NCBI GenBank assembly: GCA_964058805.1
Contig: CAXKVV010000040.1
Location: 248,001-312,000 of the forward strand
Length of the DNA: 64,000 bases
Source: Schoenoplectus triqueter
Lineage: Eukaryota; Streptophyta; Magnoliopsida; Poales; Cyperaceae
Direction: 5' to 3'
The notes beneath the pieces are model-generated. The model worked only from the letters and a program-made list of their open reading frames with translations, was not told where the DNA came from and ran no database searches. How positions within the stretch are numbered: the first letter of the stretch is position 1; each line of letters starts with the position of its first letter. The position numbers and the translations under genes were made by a program. Positions 47,966 through 59,462 of the stretch are shown in pieces.

Positions 47966-48513
47966 TTATATTTTTAAAGATACGGGTTTTACATCCAACC
48001 CCTATAAGAAAATATTTCGTCCACGAAACAAAAATAGTTGTTAAGCGGTGAATAGCTCAAGATTCATCTGATCAATAATTTATCTTCATATTGGTTTGTT
48101 GATTAAGTCTTATCATATTTAATAATTTATATTCTATCTAATTAAACTCTCAGTTTTCATAATTGGTTTGCTTGGCCTAACAATTATCCTCTTGCTTCTC
48201 TTTTTCATTTGTCTTTCAATTTATAGGTTTCGTCATGTTGATGTTCCTTCAAATAATCACTTATCATTAGTGTATATATATATATATATTACTATGGTTA
48301 ATTCCTTTATAAATTTCTCATAGACAATATGCTCGTTTTGTTTGCACATCTAGAAATTAAGTTAATTACATTTTGATTTTGTTTTATGTATTATTTTTTT
48401 TTTAATTTGGTGTTGTGGTGTGCCCTCATATGATATTTTATTCGCTTATGATTTTCTTTATTGTCTGATGGTTTATTTATTTAAGATTTTTTCTTTGCCT
48501 TTCATTTTGATTA

Positions 48514-48568
<55 letters not shown>
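48514..48568 (+). repeat. (ATT)n microsatellite
   Basis: About 17-18 uninterrupted ATT units. Confidence 0.95.
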
Positions 48569-49436
48569 TCAGTTTGACTATAATTTGTCTTGATGTTCTT
48601 GTATAAAATACCCCAACCAATATTAAATGTTGATACACACTATACTGAGTCATTAGTAATATTTTTGGAGGGAACAATGAATATCGTACAAATAATAGAA
48701 TCTGACCTTTGTTTAGAACTCAACGAGCTTTGAGAGGAGTCAATTAGTTAAATGCAAGTCCGCCAAAATCAACATGAAATGTTACTAAGGACCTAATGAT
48801 CATTATCAAACTGGATCAAATTTTAATAGGAAGCATAAACCGAGAAGCAATATCCTTAACAATAAATTTCATGGGTTATGATTATGCAAATGGGGTCAAA
48901 GGTCTGAAGAAATGATGCTAGATTTACATAAGCAAGCTCGATCAAAGAGAAATTGTTTCACATTTTAAATTAGATTGGACTAAGGACAGTATGAGTATCA
49001 TTAAGGATATAAATCGATGATATGATCTAAGTCGAAGGATCGAATAATAGTTCAATGAAAAATTCGTGTACCAAGTTGGTTAATAAAAAAAGTTTACAGT
49101 TAAATGGAGGTCCGAGTAGACAAACACAAATCCGGAGTGGAACAAAATTGGCACGATAGAACAATTGCTCAATATGTAGTGTAACAGTGGAACATCTGGT
49201 TGATTAGATATCAATGAATAACATACTCAATTAAGTTGGTGTTAAGGTCAAGTAAGATCAGCTCGGCTGGTCAATTTCAATCCGGCAAGAACATGAAATT
49301 TTACAAGTGAATTGAGTCTAGATCAAGTAGAGGAATTACTATTAGTTAAATACAAAGTAGATTCCAGTCTTAAATATAGCCGTCCAAAAGACATGATATC
49401 TTAATCGCGATTAAAAATTAAATCATATTAAGTATA

Positions 49437-50945
49437 GTAAAAATAAAATATTAAAAAAAAATACTCTTACACGGCCGAACCCGCCAAATGACGGGATCGG
49501 TGAATAATCCGACAGGAAAAGATGCGTAGTGCATATACTGATCGGTGGGTCCCACAGGCCTATGGATCACCGTACGTAACCACAACGGTCTGGTTATGCA
49601 AGACAATCTTAGACTGAGAATTACTCAGTCCGCCTCTCAGCACTCCCATGCATTTAATGTATGATTAATTACTTAATTTAATTAATAATTAGTGATAGTA
49701 ATAATATTTTTCTAATAATTATAATCTACAACTTGATTATTTAATTCTATAAAATCTTATCTCGGTACTATATCCCGAGCCCTACTCCTATCATATCTAC
49801 GTGCAATATGATATGACATGACATGCGAATGCGGGTAGTCCCCAAAAATGTTGTTCAATTTACCGAATGCAATGACAGTTTAATTCGGGTCTCTAAAGAA
49901 TGTTTGGTTAGTAAATACCACAGTTCAGTTATTTTAAAAACAGTTTTATTTTCGGTTTGGATTCTTATTTCTGAAGAAAGAAAAGCAAATCCCAGGAAAT
50001 CGTACTTGAGAGTGCTGGTGAGGATCGCGAAGGCGCTCTACTCCAGAGGCAACGCATCCGTCTCGGGGTCGATGTCCACGTACGCGAGGTTGGAGTCGGC
50101 CTCTAACTCCGCGAGTGGATCCGTATCGACTATGTCACATATTATTATTTTAAATTGAGTGTCCGCTAGTCTTTATGTGATTTAGTTCATAATTAATAAT
50201 TAATTAAATTAATATTTTAATTAACGTCCGTTCAAATTTTATCGTATTTTCCTTAAAATTTCGGCATCACTTCTACATTAATTAGGGTGTCAGAAATTTA
50301 ATTAACGTTTTTTTTATTTGTTTTTTTTGCGGTGTTTGCTATATTAATTACTTTTATGCGTGTCTTATCAATTCTTTCGGGATTTCGTTGATTCATTTTA
50401 TTAATTAGGTCAAGTGTGTGTTGTTGATCCTTTTTTTACTTGTTTAATAATTTTATTGTGTTTTTCGTTAATTGATTGAGTTACGTCTTCTGACATATCA
50501 GATTTGATAAATCGATAAAATTTTTCCAAATAACAACATAAGTACAAAGAATAATTGATTAACTCATTTTTATTGATTCCATTTTGATTACAATTACAAT
50601 TACATTGACCACAAGAAATAAAACCTAAATTAAACAAAAATAAAGAAATTGATATATATATAATATATATTAATTATATTCTAAATATTATTTTTATTAT
50701 ACTCTTAAATTATTTAATTCACTCACTTTATTATATATATTAATATTATATTTCTATAAGTTAGAAAATAGTTTTAGAATACAATAAAGAAAAAAGAAAG
50801 AAAAAGAAAAAGTAGAATAAAAGAAATTAAATTACTTAAAGAAAACATTATTATTTTATTAATGTGTTGGTGTTTTTTTCTTCATAAGATAACCATAACT
50901 TAGTCATGGTAGGTTTTGGTTTTCATAAATCCGTCAGTAAAGATT
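49437..50945. repeat. Large direct repeat, copy B
   Basis: Partner of 45700-47160. It has a stop in the minus-strand acidic frame (after DALPLE) and lacks both splice-like borders kept in copy A (the AG became AT and CAG|GT became CAA|GT), so copy B is the more decayed in that frame. Otherwise copies differ mainly by point changes and small indels. Confidence 0.65.
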
Positions 50946-52697
50946 TAATATATGGTCAAGTTGTATAGTTTTTAAGATAATCATTGTTGACCTCTTGTCT
51001 TAAAAGGATCTCTCTGATAGTGCCAAAATAGTTTGTTCATTATTAAAGCATAGCACTTTGACGCAGACTGGTCAACCAAATTTTATTCAAGGATAAAGTA
51101 AAAAATATAAGATTTCAATACTGATATGCATGCTATTAATCTATTATATATATATATGACATAACTCTATATATTGCAACCATTTTTTGTGTGCTAGCAT
51201 CATTGATGGGATGCCCGAAATAAATACTTAGCAGCAGTGAAGAAACTGATGTTGTAGTGATATCTTCAAAATCCATAATGTCGTGATTTAAGAAAATAAT
51301 GATGTTACTAATAATATTGTCATTACGTAGGTGATTCTGACGAGATACTATGAACAATATTTAGGGGAGATGGAATTAGATACAACAATAGGTGGTTTGA
51401 TCAATCTCTCTCGTTATACAATCAAAATAGCTCCAATAAAATAATTTATTTATAGCAAATTATTACCATGAACTTGCGTAAGGTGTCGCCAATTAGGAGA
51501 AATGAACTGGTCCATCATATATGTACTAGGCAAAACCGAGCGATCGATGGGACACTGAGGTGGAAGGAAGGCACCCTGCTTCTTGCTAACTTGGTCCTTT
51601 ATTTTTCCTCCTCCCCCTGGTGGCGGTGCTGACGGTCAAAAGGATTTAGGTGCTATTAAGTAGTTCATTTGGTCAAGTGCTGTTGGGAAATTTCTTTTGA
51701 TGGAGAATGAGGAAGGAAATTGAGGGTATGAGAGAGCTCGTGAAATGAAAATTTGGAAGTCAAAGATAGAGACAGGGGTAAGGTGCATGGGACAGATAGG
51801 GGACCAGGAAGTCAAGAGGAAGCTCACAGAGGGGCAAACGGATGGGACAGATACAGAAAAAATATAAGGAGCTCTTATCACGGGTAGTCTACACAGTATT
51901 AAACCATAATAGTGTAATTTGATGCTATAATCTCAAACCGAATCTTTGATAAACATTATAACGGCTCGAAAGATCAAATAATAGTACATTGACCATAAAA
52001 GTTAGAGTTAAAGCTGAAAACCCTAGTTTCTTTCATTTGATAATTTTCAGTTGATATTAATAAATTTCTATTTTTAGTGTAATTTCAGTTTAAGTTAAAA
52101 TTCTCTTTTGATTGTCTAAATTAATGAAACTAACAAAAATTGATAATTCACCTTTATCATTGTGATTCGACACTCATAATTACTATCTAACTAGATCACG
52201 CGCTTGCGATCAAATTTAGATATTTAGATTAAATATTAGTATATAGTGAAAACACATCAAATGCATGAAATCACTACACCAACCATCTCTTCACTTGTGT
52301 TAATAGTGGGTTTGACATAATATATTTTCGTTTTTTTTTCTTTACTGTATTAATTAAAAAGTAAATAGACGCACTTAAATACATTGCAATTTGCATGTAT
52401 ACTTTATATATAGAATTAAACTACAATTATAGGTGCTGCAGTTTTTAGGTTTCAGAAAAAAATACAAAAAGTAAATGGAAAGCGTAAAATGCACCTCATA
52501 AAACTGCAACATAACCGCGTGACGACAAAAGGAGAAAAGAAATCTGTTGAAAACTTTCCAACAGAAACTAATTTCTTTCTACCAAAATTTTGAGTATATA
52601 TCACATTCTATCTTTCAAATTTGCTAAACCATTCCAAACAGAAAACGAATCTACTTTTGCGCTTCAATGACAAGAAGTTCCAACACATACAATCTAA
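50946..52697. other. Spacer and 3' flank of the SAM-domain gene
   Basis: AT-rich, with no recognised gene. Short open frames (for example 51136-51357, 51636-51881) do not resemble proteins. Confidence 0.4.
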
Positions 52698-53129
52698 CTA
52701 AAGAGGTTGAGAAAGTTTTTCTACTGCATGAACTAACTTGCGCCTCGGTCCCACAGGCATCACACCCATCCTCTTGAGAGTTTCCATCGAAATAACAAAC
52801 AGTTGATGAAGGCTCAATTTCTCTCTCTCAAAAACTGGTATGAATCTCTGGAACCCATTTGAAAGCAACCATGTTTTGATACCTCCAAGTTTCTTAATCC
52901 TTTCCTTGAAATTTAAAAAGCGCGTCCATCTGATTCCAAATTGTGTGTTCACATATGGCAGGGACCTTTCCACAAAACTGCCATCCTCAGTGCTAATATC
53001 TGTAGTTTCCTGGATGTTTTGTGGAGATGGAGGGGGGATTAGTATATTTATTTTTTGCCTTCTTACTATAACCCAACTTTTATCTTTGTCTTCATCAGAA
53101 ACTTGGGAATTCACTCTTGAAATAGGCAT
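52698..53129 (-). CDS. Small SAM-domain protein (bicaudal-C-like SAM), single coding exon
   Basis: 143 residues. The N-terminal part carries a DEDKDKSWVIVRRQKINILI block and a proline-rich IPPPSPQ stretch, as in plant SAM proteins annotated as bicaudal-C-like. Residues about 75-140 form the SAM domain: KERIKKLGGIKTWLLSNGF, FEREKLSLHQLFVIS, TLKRMGVMPVGPRRKLVHAV. GPRRKLxHAI is the typical last helix. SAM domains make protein-protein or RNA contacts; the partner is unknown. The exon follows a TATATTTTGCAG acceptor at about 53175, so the 5' UTR is spliced. It is shorter than the plant relatives I recall (about 200 residues), lacking the linker between the N-terminal block and the SAM domain. It could be a reduced functional copy. 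Confidence 0.75.
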   Translation of the reverse strand: MPISRVNSQVSDEDKDKSWVIVRRQKINILIPPPSPQNIQETTDISTEDGSFVERSLPYVNTQFGIRWTRFLNFKERIKKLGGIKTWLLSNGFQRFIPVFEREKLSLHQLFVISMETLKRMGVMPVGPRRKLVHAVEKLSQPL

Positions 53130-53189
53130 GATAATTTGATCTCCCTTTCTATCTCTAATTTTGAATCAGAGCTTCTGCAAAATATAACC

Positions 53190-54434
53190 AAGAAAATATG
53201 ATTTCAGATGAACCAACAACAATAAAAAATATTGACAAATTTCTCAATATCAAATGCAATACCAGATCGTACCAGAAGCTCTTGTATCAAACATCATTAA
53301 CACAGGCAAAGGGGAGTGCCCAGTTGAAGACGAGGATTTCATGTCAGAATCAAAAAGGGTCAGGTCCAAGCAACAAATTTAGGGGAGAGTTAGAAGATTG
53401 AGGAATTACTACTGGTAACATTGAAGATGGGGGATCTGGTAAACAGGTGGTTGTATCAGATGAGGCATTTGTTGCTCTGGGATCTGGTACCAGTTTGCAG
53501 GAGATAGTCCACCTCCTGCTATAAATATGAATAATAATGCACCACCTCCTGTTATACAAGAGAGTGGCCATCAAAAGGAGCAGATGCTGGGAGGTCAGCA
53601 TCGCTAGATCCTCATCCTGTTAGTGATGCAAGAAGGTGCTCAACAGCAGGTTGATTTGAAATTCAATATTATTAACAGTCAAGGTAGACATATGATCGAG
53701 GAAGAATATTATCTGCTAGATAATGGTAATTTGATTTTTGAGAGCTCTAGAGTTGTTATGATAGGTGTTGTGATACTGAGCTATTTCTGACGGCTGTAGA
53801 TGAGATTTCTCAGAATGCAGTTGTTACTAGTGATAAAAAATCTGGTGCTGAGAAAGGATTGGAAGGGACACAAAAAGAGCATATGGAGGAGAGCTCAGAC
53901 ACTGATTACCAAAAAAGCTTTTAAGACACATATCAAAATCGGTACTGAGTCGAGAAGAAGCAATCACATCAAGGGTTTGGAGGGAAGTATTAAGTCTCTT
54001 TCCAATAAAGTTAACATTAGGATATGACAACCAAGAATATATTTGCTAAGCACGGTGAGGAAGTGAAGCTGATAATGATAGAGAGAAGGCAATGGGGACT
54101 CTAATTTTAATAAATTGTTGGTGTATGATGTTCTTGTGTTGTCGTGACTGTTGCTTGGTTTTTTAGATGGTGCGTATTTTGGGCTAGGTTATTTCACAAT
54201 GTTGTATTCAGACTGTGTTGTTGTGACTGTCACTTGGTCTTTAGATGATGAACATGGGGTAGGTTATTTCAAAAGGCTGTGTTGAGATGGTAGTGGTAAC
54301 AAGGAGGTGTGGTAGGTTAACTCCTGAGGTCCGGATGTTGGTTTGATTTATTTTTTTTGGTTGGACTGTGCAGTATGTAACCTAATGCTTCATTACTGAA
54401 ACAGGCAATACTGCCTTTCTTCCAAAAAAAAAAA
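53190..54434 (+). mobile_element. LINE (L1-type) remnant, antisense in the SAM gene's leader intron
   Basis: The 3' end reads GCAATACTGCCTTTCTTCC followed by an A tail (54424-54434), the usual tail of plant L1 elements. Upstream is broken coding-like DNA with stops (fragments such as GGSGKQVVVSDEAFVALGSG) consistent with an ORF1 remnant. A 100-bp tandem duplication carrying TTGTYGTGACTGTYRCTTGG lies at 54135-54260. No reverse transcriptase was seen, and target duplication was not identified. Confidence 0.5.
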
Positions 54435-55240
54435 ATAATAGAAACAAAGGACTAAGATCTTATATATTTCATTGCCATAACAACAGTCAAGTTAATACTT
54501 TTATGAGGGAATAAAGTCAAGTGCATGGAATTGTTTTTTTGACCTTTTCATATTCCATTATTGGTCGGGCCATTAAAAGGCTTAACTGAGGGTAAAACAT
54601 TGAAACATCCTCCCGACTTACATCAATTAATCTAACAGCAGGAAGCAGCACTGCACATCAGCTATTGTAAGGGGAAGGACAGGAACCAAAAACGTGCTTC
54701 ATACCACGTTTGCACATATTTGCATTTGACCAAAATAAAAATAAAAATAAAAAAGAATAGCGTGCTTTTAATGGATAAAAATTGAACTGGGTACGGAAAT
54801 GGAAGTCATACCGACGGGAGGTATTGGGCTAGAAATTAAGCCCTGAAGGGTGAAGGAGATGTACTTTCGTTGCTGAAATACTCTTCTTTTCTCTGAAAGT
54901 GCCAGAGAAAACAAAAGATTCTTTAATTGGCGTTGAGCATTTTCAAAAGCTGCCCCTTCGATTCGAGTTCGACACCAGCGAAGTGCGTGCGCTGTAGCCT
55001 CACGAGTTTCTCCCTGGCGCCTCCACTGAAGAACTGAAGAAGAGAAGGGATGCGGAGGGGAGCACAGAGACGAACGAGAGAGGAGAGGATTCGAATTTTT
55101 GTTTTGTGGCGCTCTGATCGTGGCTGTGGTTCCCGACTGTAAACTGCTGATCCTCTGTGTCTGTGAGACTGGGCTTGCTGCTTGCTTGATCAGTTTCTTC
55201 TAAAATCACGTCATTCTGGGCCTAATCTCTGGTAAACAGA
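54435..55240 (-). promoter_or_regulatory. Probable first (noncoding) exon and promoter of the SAM-domain gene
   Basis: 55010-55130 is GC-richer than its surroundings and CT-rich on the minus strand (CTCTCCTCTCTCGTTCG), like a plant leader. The 69-codon frame at 55000-55209 looks like translated leader, not protein. The donor joining it to the acceptor at about 53175 was not fixed. A gene starting here and reading left is the simplest explanation. Confidence 0.35.
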
Positions 55241-55930
55241 CTTGCTACAGCAACCGATCCTGCTGATCCTGCTGATCTCTGATTGTTTTTTTTTTGTTAC
55301 TATAATACTATTTGTATTTCTTAAGATTTGAACAAATAAAAGATATAACTATAATATTTCTTCTTTGAATAAAAAGCTGAACAACTTTAGATGGTTTGAT
55401 GAAATACACCTTACTTTCTTCAATATCAAAACAAAACGGTTAGATTTGATCTATATTATATTTTCTTCTTATACATTAAAAAAAACTATTTTTTTCATTT
55501 TCATTTTATATAAATCAACAAGTTATAAATCAATGTTCCACAAATTAATAATATTAGTACATTTTTTACAAACATAAAATAATATTTAAATTTTACAATT
55601 TTTAATCTATCCATAAATAAAATGACTTAAATCAAATTTAACGATTTATTTTGATATTTCAATTTTAAATTTTGAGTTATTAAAGATTAAAAAAAATGAA
55701 GACATAATTGAGGTTTAAAAAATAGAGGTATTTGAACCCTCCTCTTTTAATACATATGAGTTAGGATCTTTCACATCCAACTTTATATAAATTTATAAAA
55801 AAATTCTAAAAATATAAAACATTAAAAATATATTCTTAACCCTATATATTGATTGTGTTTTAAATTTCATACAATTTTAGTATCATTTGATATTTCATCA
55901 AACATCATTAAATTTAAATTGTTAAAATTA
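55241..55930. other. AT-rich spacer
   Basis: Nothing recognised beyond a duplicated CTGATCCTGCTGATC phrase near 55260. Confidence 0.4.
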
Positions 55931-56236
55931 TCAAAAAAAAATTATTCTTTTATGGACATCAATTACTATTTTAGCTGTATTTAGGCAGGGTCTACCTAAT
56001 AACAATGGAGTTGAGTATCTTCTTTCATATCCACTGTCATAAAATCTATTGGTATACTTTTGAAGCGTGCTTGAGTCACCGAAAGGGTAGAAAACAATCG
56101 GGAGACGCACACGACACCGAGAGACCAACCGAGATCTCCTCCAACGGTATCCACCAATGATAGCCCACAAATGCCTTCTCAACCTCTTGCTAGGGCAATT
56201 GAGAGTGCTCTCCTTGATACTCTGATCCTTCTCCAT
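55931..56236 (-). pseudogene. Decayed Gypsy protease region
   Basis: The C-terminal part of a 101-codon frame reads YSTPLLLGRPCLNTAKIVID followed by VHK. This is the ILGRPFLNTAKAVIDV end of the retropepsin domain of plant Gypsy elements. The sequence before it does not read as the preceding protease strands, so only about 30 residues are convincing. No DTGA motif, RT or integrase adjoins. Confidence 0.55.
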
Positions 56237-57360
56237 AAATTCTAACTCTTAGATGTGATAGAAAGAGTTCTCAACACATGAGATGGTCAAAACGGATACG
56301 ACAAAAATTCAGCAGAACTTCTGTGCTTAGAAAAATAACTTGTTAGGTTTCTATCAGGAGAGAGACCCTTATATAACATTTCCAACATGTGGAAGGGTGT
56401 TTCCCCACATTTTAGAAGAGCTCCCACCAATTTTGGACAGCCAAAACTTAACAGTTTCTAAAAATAGGTTGATTTTTTCTTAATTAACTAAGAGAAAGTG
56501 GAGATAATGAAAATAGTTGATAATGCTCAATTTTCATATATTATCCTCTCAAAATATTCAAAGAAAGTACAATAGTGTAGAGTGAGTGTTTAATTTTAGT
56601 CATATCAACATATGACTAAATTCAGACTTTCCCGAAATAGCATAATTCTTACTTAATTATGCCATGTCAATATAATGTTAAAAAAATAACATATAAATTT
56701 TCTTAAAACTCTTTCATTTAAACATTATTAAATATTTTAATAAATTCAATAATTATTTATCTCATATTATTTGATATGTCCAACACATCAATATATCAAG
56801 GAATATTTATAGGCTATATTTTTATACGGTGTGACCCTTTGGGACCTGCATACACTTATCAATGAGATTAAAATATTTTTAATCATCATAGATCACAAGC
56901 GGCACCTAGCAATGTACATTGTGACCTCTAAGCAATACATATATAATGTATGCTATAAATATCTTGATTCTGGATGGCGACAATCATCCCGAGCTCATTC
57001 CATATCACATGATATTCAGAACGGTGCAAAATAGGAACGTGTCATTCTTGCGCTATATTTTTTATTTAAGGGCGCCTAATTTGGATACTATCGCTCACGT
57101 CAATAAATGAGAGGGACATCGGTATTCTTGATTCGTATTTCTTTTTCATACAAAAGACATACATCGAGATAAAATCTGTATGATTGTCAGTTACGGATAA
57201 TGTTGGATAATATCTATAAATACAAATAATTTGTATAAGAAGAACACTCATCTCATACATAAGAATTAGCAAGCAAATAAAATACTAACGACACAAACAC
57301 AATCCTTATAGTATTTTATTATATGTCAAATCCAATAACATTTCCAACACATTATTTGTA
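56237..57360. mobile_element. Possible LTR-derived DNA next to the Gypsy protease relic
   Basis: On the minus strand TGTTGGAAATGTTAT occurs twice (at about 57354 and 56388), a phrase typical of plant LTR starts. The first is followed some 140 bp on by TATTTATAGATA. The two copies about 970 bp apart could be LTR fragments. Ends were not resolved. Confidence 0.3.
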
Positions 57361-58109
57361 TAATTGAGCTGACAACACATTATGCGTATGATTTGTGAAA
57401 CAAAATCATCACTCAACTTACACATTAAGATTAGTTATTTATTATTTCTAGATAATTAATAGATTAGGAATATTTTAGAGTTATTATTAAATAATACATA
57501 TATTTCACAATTGAGTCCAACTCAATATATAAATAATAAATAACTAAAAAATAAATGATATATCATATATAGTCATCATAATACATAAATTAAGTATAAT
57601 CATCACATGATTGATTGTAGATCATTTTAACACTAACATCTTTGTGGGTTGCAAACCTTCTGGACTTAGATTTTTTTTTTTTATATGCAGAACTTCCTGG
57701 CCTCTATGTAATTCATTGTGGCCCGCAAGAAACTATATACGGACTGCAAACCTATAGAATTTGTACTATTTTGACTCTGCTTGAAATCTCAAACTCCATT
57801 CGGAGTCGGTTTGACTTGATTCTTTTTATACCTGCATTTAAACATGAAAATAGGACAATACCATGAACTTGTACATTTATAATTCTAATTTAACCTAAAA
57901 ATTATAAGTTAAGATCAATTTCATAACACTAACTCTATATTTTGGCATATAACAATTTGGTCCATCAAAAATAAGATGACAGAGACACTCAAGATGCTAA
58001 GGTCTTTGAGGTGACAAGCAGTGAAGGGTGGTGAGCAAAAATTTGGCGGATAGAGAGTCTTGCATATCAAAGAAGGAGAATATCGAGAGCCGGGGATAAG
58101 GAGAGAGTG
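57361..58109. other. AT-rich spacer
   Basis: No gene. CTTTGTGGGTTGCAAACCTT (57640) has a loose echo at 57735-57760. Confidence 0.35.
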
Positions 58110-58167
58110 AAAATATTTTTTTTATGTGTTTGCATATCAGTCGAAATGCAAATATTTTCACAATAGT
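58110..58167. mobile_element. Solo right end of MITE family C
   Basis: ATGTGTTTGCATATCAGTCG and the following bases to ACAATAGT match the right arm of the complete element at 59021-59417, ending again at a CT/TA microsatellite. The remainder of the element is missing. Confidence 0.7.
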
Positions 58168-58203
58168 CTATTTATCTATCTCTCTCTCTATATATATATA
58201 ATT

Positions 58204-58600
58204 AGGCTACGGTGCTTTGCAAAGCACAAGAGCGTTGTGTGTTTTGCGCTCTATTTTTCATTTCAAGTTAGAAATGATTGATCAAAGTCGCTCAATCTAA
58301 TCTCTATATTAAAATCTATTATTAAATTAAATTTTATATTTTTGAAAATTTATTTGCTATTTTTTTGGATAGGGGGGAAACCATCATTTTTAGATGAATC
58401 AGAATTCTCAGATCGAGTCATTTTCTCCTCATCATAAAAAATAGTAAAAAAATTCTAAAAAAATATAAAATTTGGTTTTCTAATAGATTTTGATATGAAG
58501 ATTAAATTGAACGGTTCAGATCGATCATTTCTGACTTGAATTGAAGAATAGAGCGCAAAACACATAACGCTCTTGTGCTTTGTAAAGCACCATAGTCGGA

Positions 58601-58601
<1 letters not shown>
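58204..58601. mobile_element. Inverted-repeat MITE, family A, complete copy
   Basis: The left end GGCTACGGTGCTTTGCAAAG contains the perfect 16-bp palindrome GTGCTTTGCAAAGCAC (58212-58227). The right end has GTGCTTTGTAAAGCAC, then CATAGTCGGAC and (CT)n(TA)n. It is highly similar along its length to 13532-13927 (both have GAGCGTTGTGTG, AACCRTCATTTTTRGATGAA and CAGAATTCTCAGATC). Confidence 0.85.
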
Positions 58602-58654
<53 letters not shown>

Positions 58655-58657
<3 letters not shown>

Positions 58658-58959
58658 TGAGATATGGTGTTATGCGTAGCACAGATGGCTCCCGTGTTAT
58701 GGATCAGTTCTTCATTATCAAAGTGCAAATGGTTGATCCAACCTTATAAAATATTTTTCATATGAATATCTAAATGTAGACTAAATTTCATATATTTAAG
58801 ATTTTTAACTATTTTTTAAGATAGAACATCGCTTCTTTTGAATGGCTCATAATAATTAAATCAAGTGATTTCCCAACTATCTTAAAAAATAGTAAAAAAA
58901 TTCAAAAAATATAAAATTTGATCTATATCTAGATATTCATATAAAAAATTATTTTGTAC
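58655..58959. mobile_element. MITE family B, right end truncated
   Basis: Left end GTTGAGATATGGTGTTATGC, then GTAGCACAGATGGCTCCCGTG. It stops at ATTTTGTAC, where the complete copy (59463-59862) continues GGTTGGATTGACC. Instead TATTGTGAAAATG, a family C-like end, follows and leads into (TA)n. This looks like a junction made by insertion or recombination. Confidence 0.75.
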
Positions 58960-58979
58960 TATTGTGAAAATGTACACTT

Positions 58980-59020
<41 letters not shown>

Positions 59021-59021
<1 letters not shown>

Positions 59022-59417
59022 CTATTGTGAAAATATTTGTATTTCAGCCGATATACAAACGCATCAAAAAATATATTTTAAAATCTCAAAATTTTTAATT
59101 TATGGTTTTCATTAAATTTGTCATATGAAAATCTTATAGGATACAAAAATTTAGAGCATTTTGAGTTTTTAAAGCCACTCTTTTGAATTTTTAAAAAACA
59201 ACACAAACATTGAATATTTATTATTATTTTTAGGATTATTTTTTCAAAAATTAAAAAGAGTAGCTTAAAAAACTCAAAATGCTTCAAATTTTTATATTCC
59301 ACAAGGTTTTCATATGAAAAATTTAATGAAAACCATAAATTGAAATTTTTGAGATTTTAAAATATATTTTTTTATGTGTTTGCATATCGATTGAAATGCA
59401 AACGTTTTCACAATAGT
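59021..59417. mobile_element. MITE family C, complete inverted-repeat element
   Basis: It begins ACTATTGTGAAAATATTTGT and ends ACGTTTTCACAATAGT, with arms complementary over about 190 bp (for example TTTATGGTTTTCATTAAATT at the left and AATGAAAACCATAAATT at the right). It is bordered by (TA)n(GA)n on the left and (CT)n(TA)n on the right. No coding capacity. Confidence 0.8.
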
Positions 59418-59424
59418 CTATCTA

Positions 59425-59462
<38 letters not shown>

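Larger units (their letters stand above)
47161..49436. other. DNA between the two large direct repeats
   Basis: It contains a MITE (47546-47943) and an (ATT)n microsatellite. The stretch 48590-49430 has moderate G+C, with recurring phrases such as AGTCAATTAGTTAAATGCAA and GAATTACTATTAGTTAAATA. No gag, RT or other protein was recognised. Confidence 0.4.

Noticed and set aside
54997..55209. 69-codon minus-strand frame upstream of the SAM gene
   Set aside because: Looks like translated CT-rich leader; it has no continuity with the SAM exon that I could show.
57642..57866. 74-codon plus-strand frame
   Set aside because: No motif, no splice context, and a poly-T run inside; likely chance.
58455..58728. 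Two minus-strand frames containing [12 protein letters not shown]
   Set aside because: Translated (TA)n and (GA)n microsatellite with a MITE arm.
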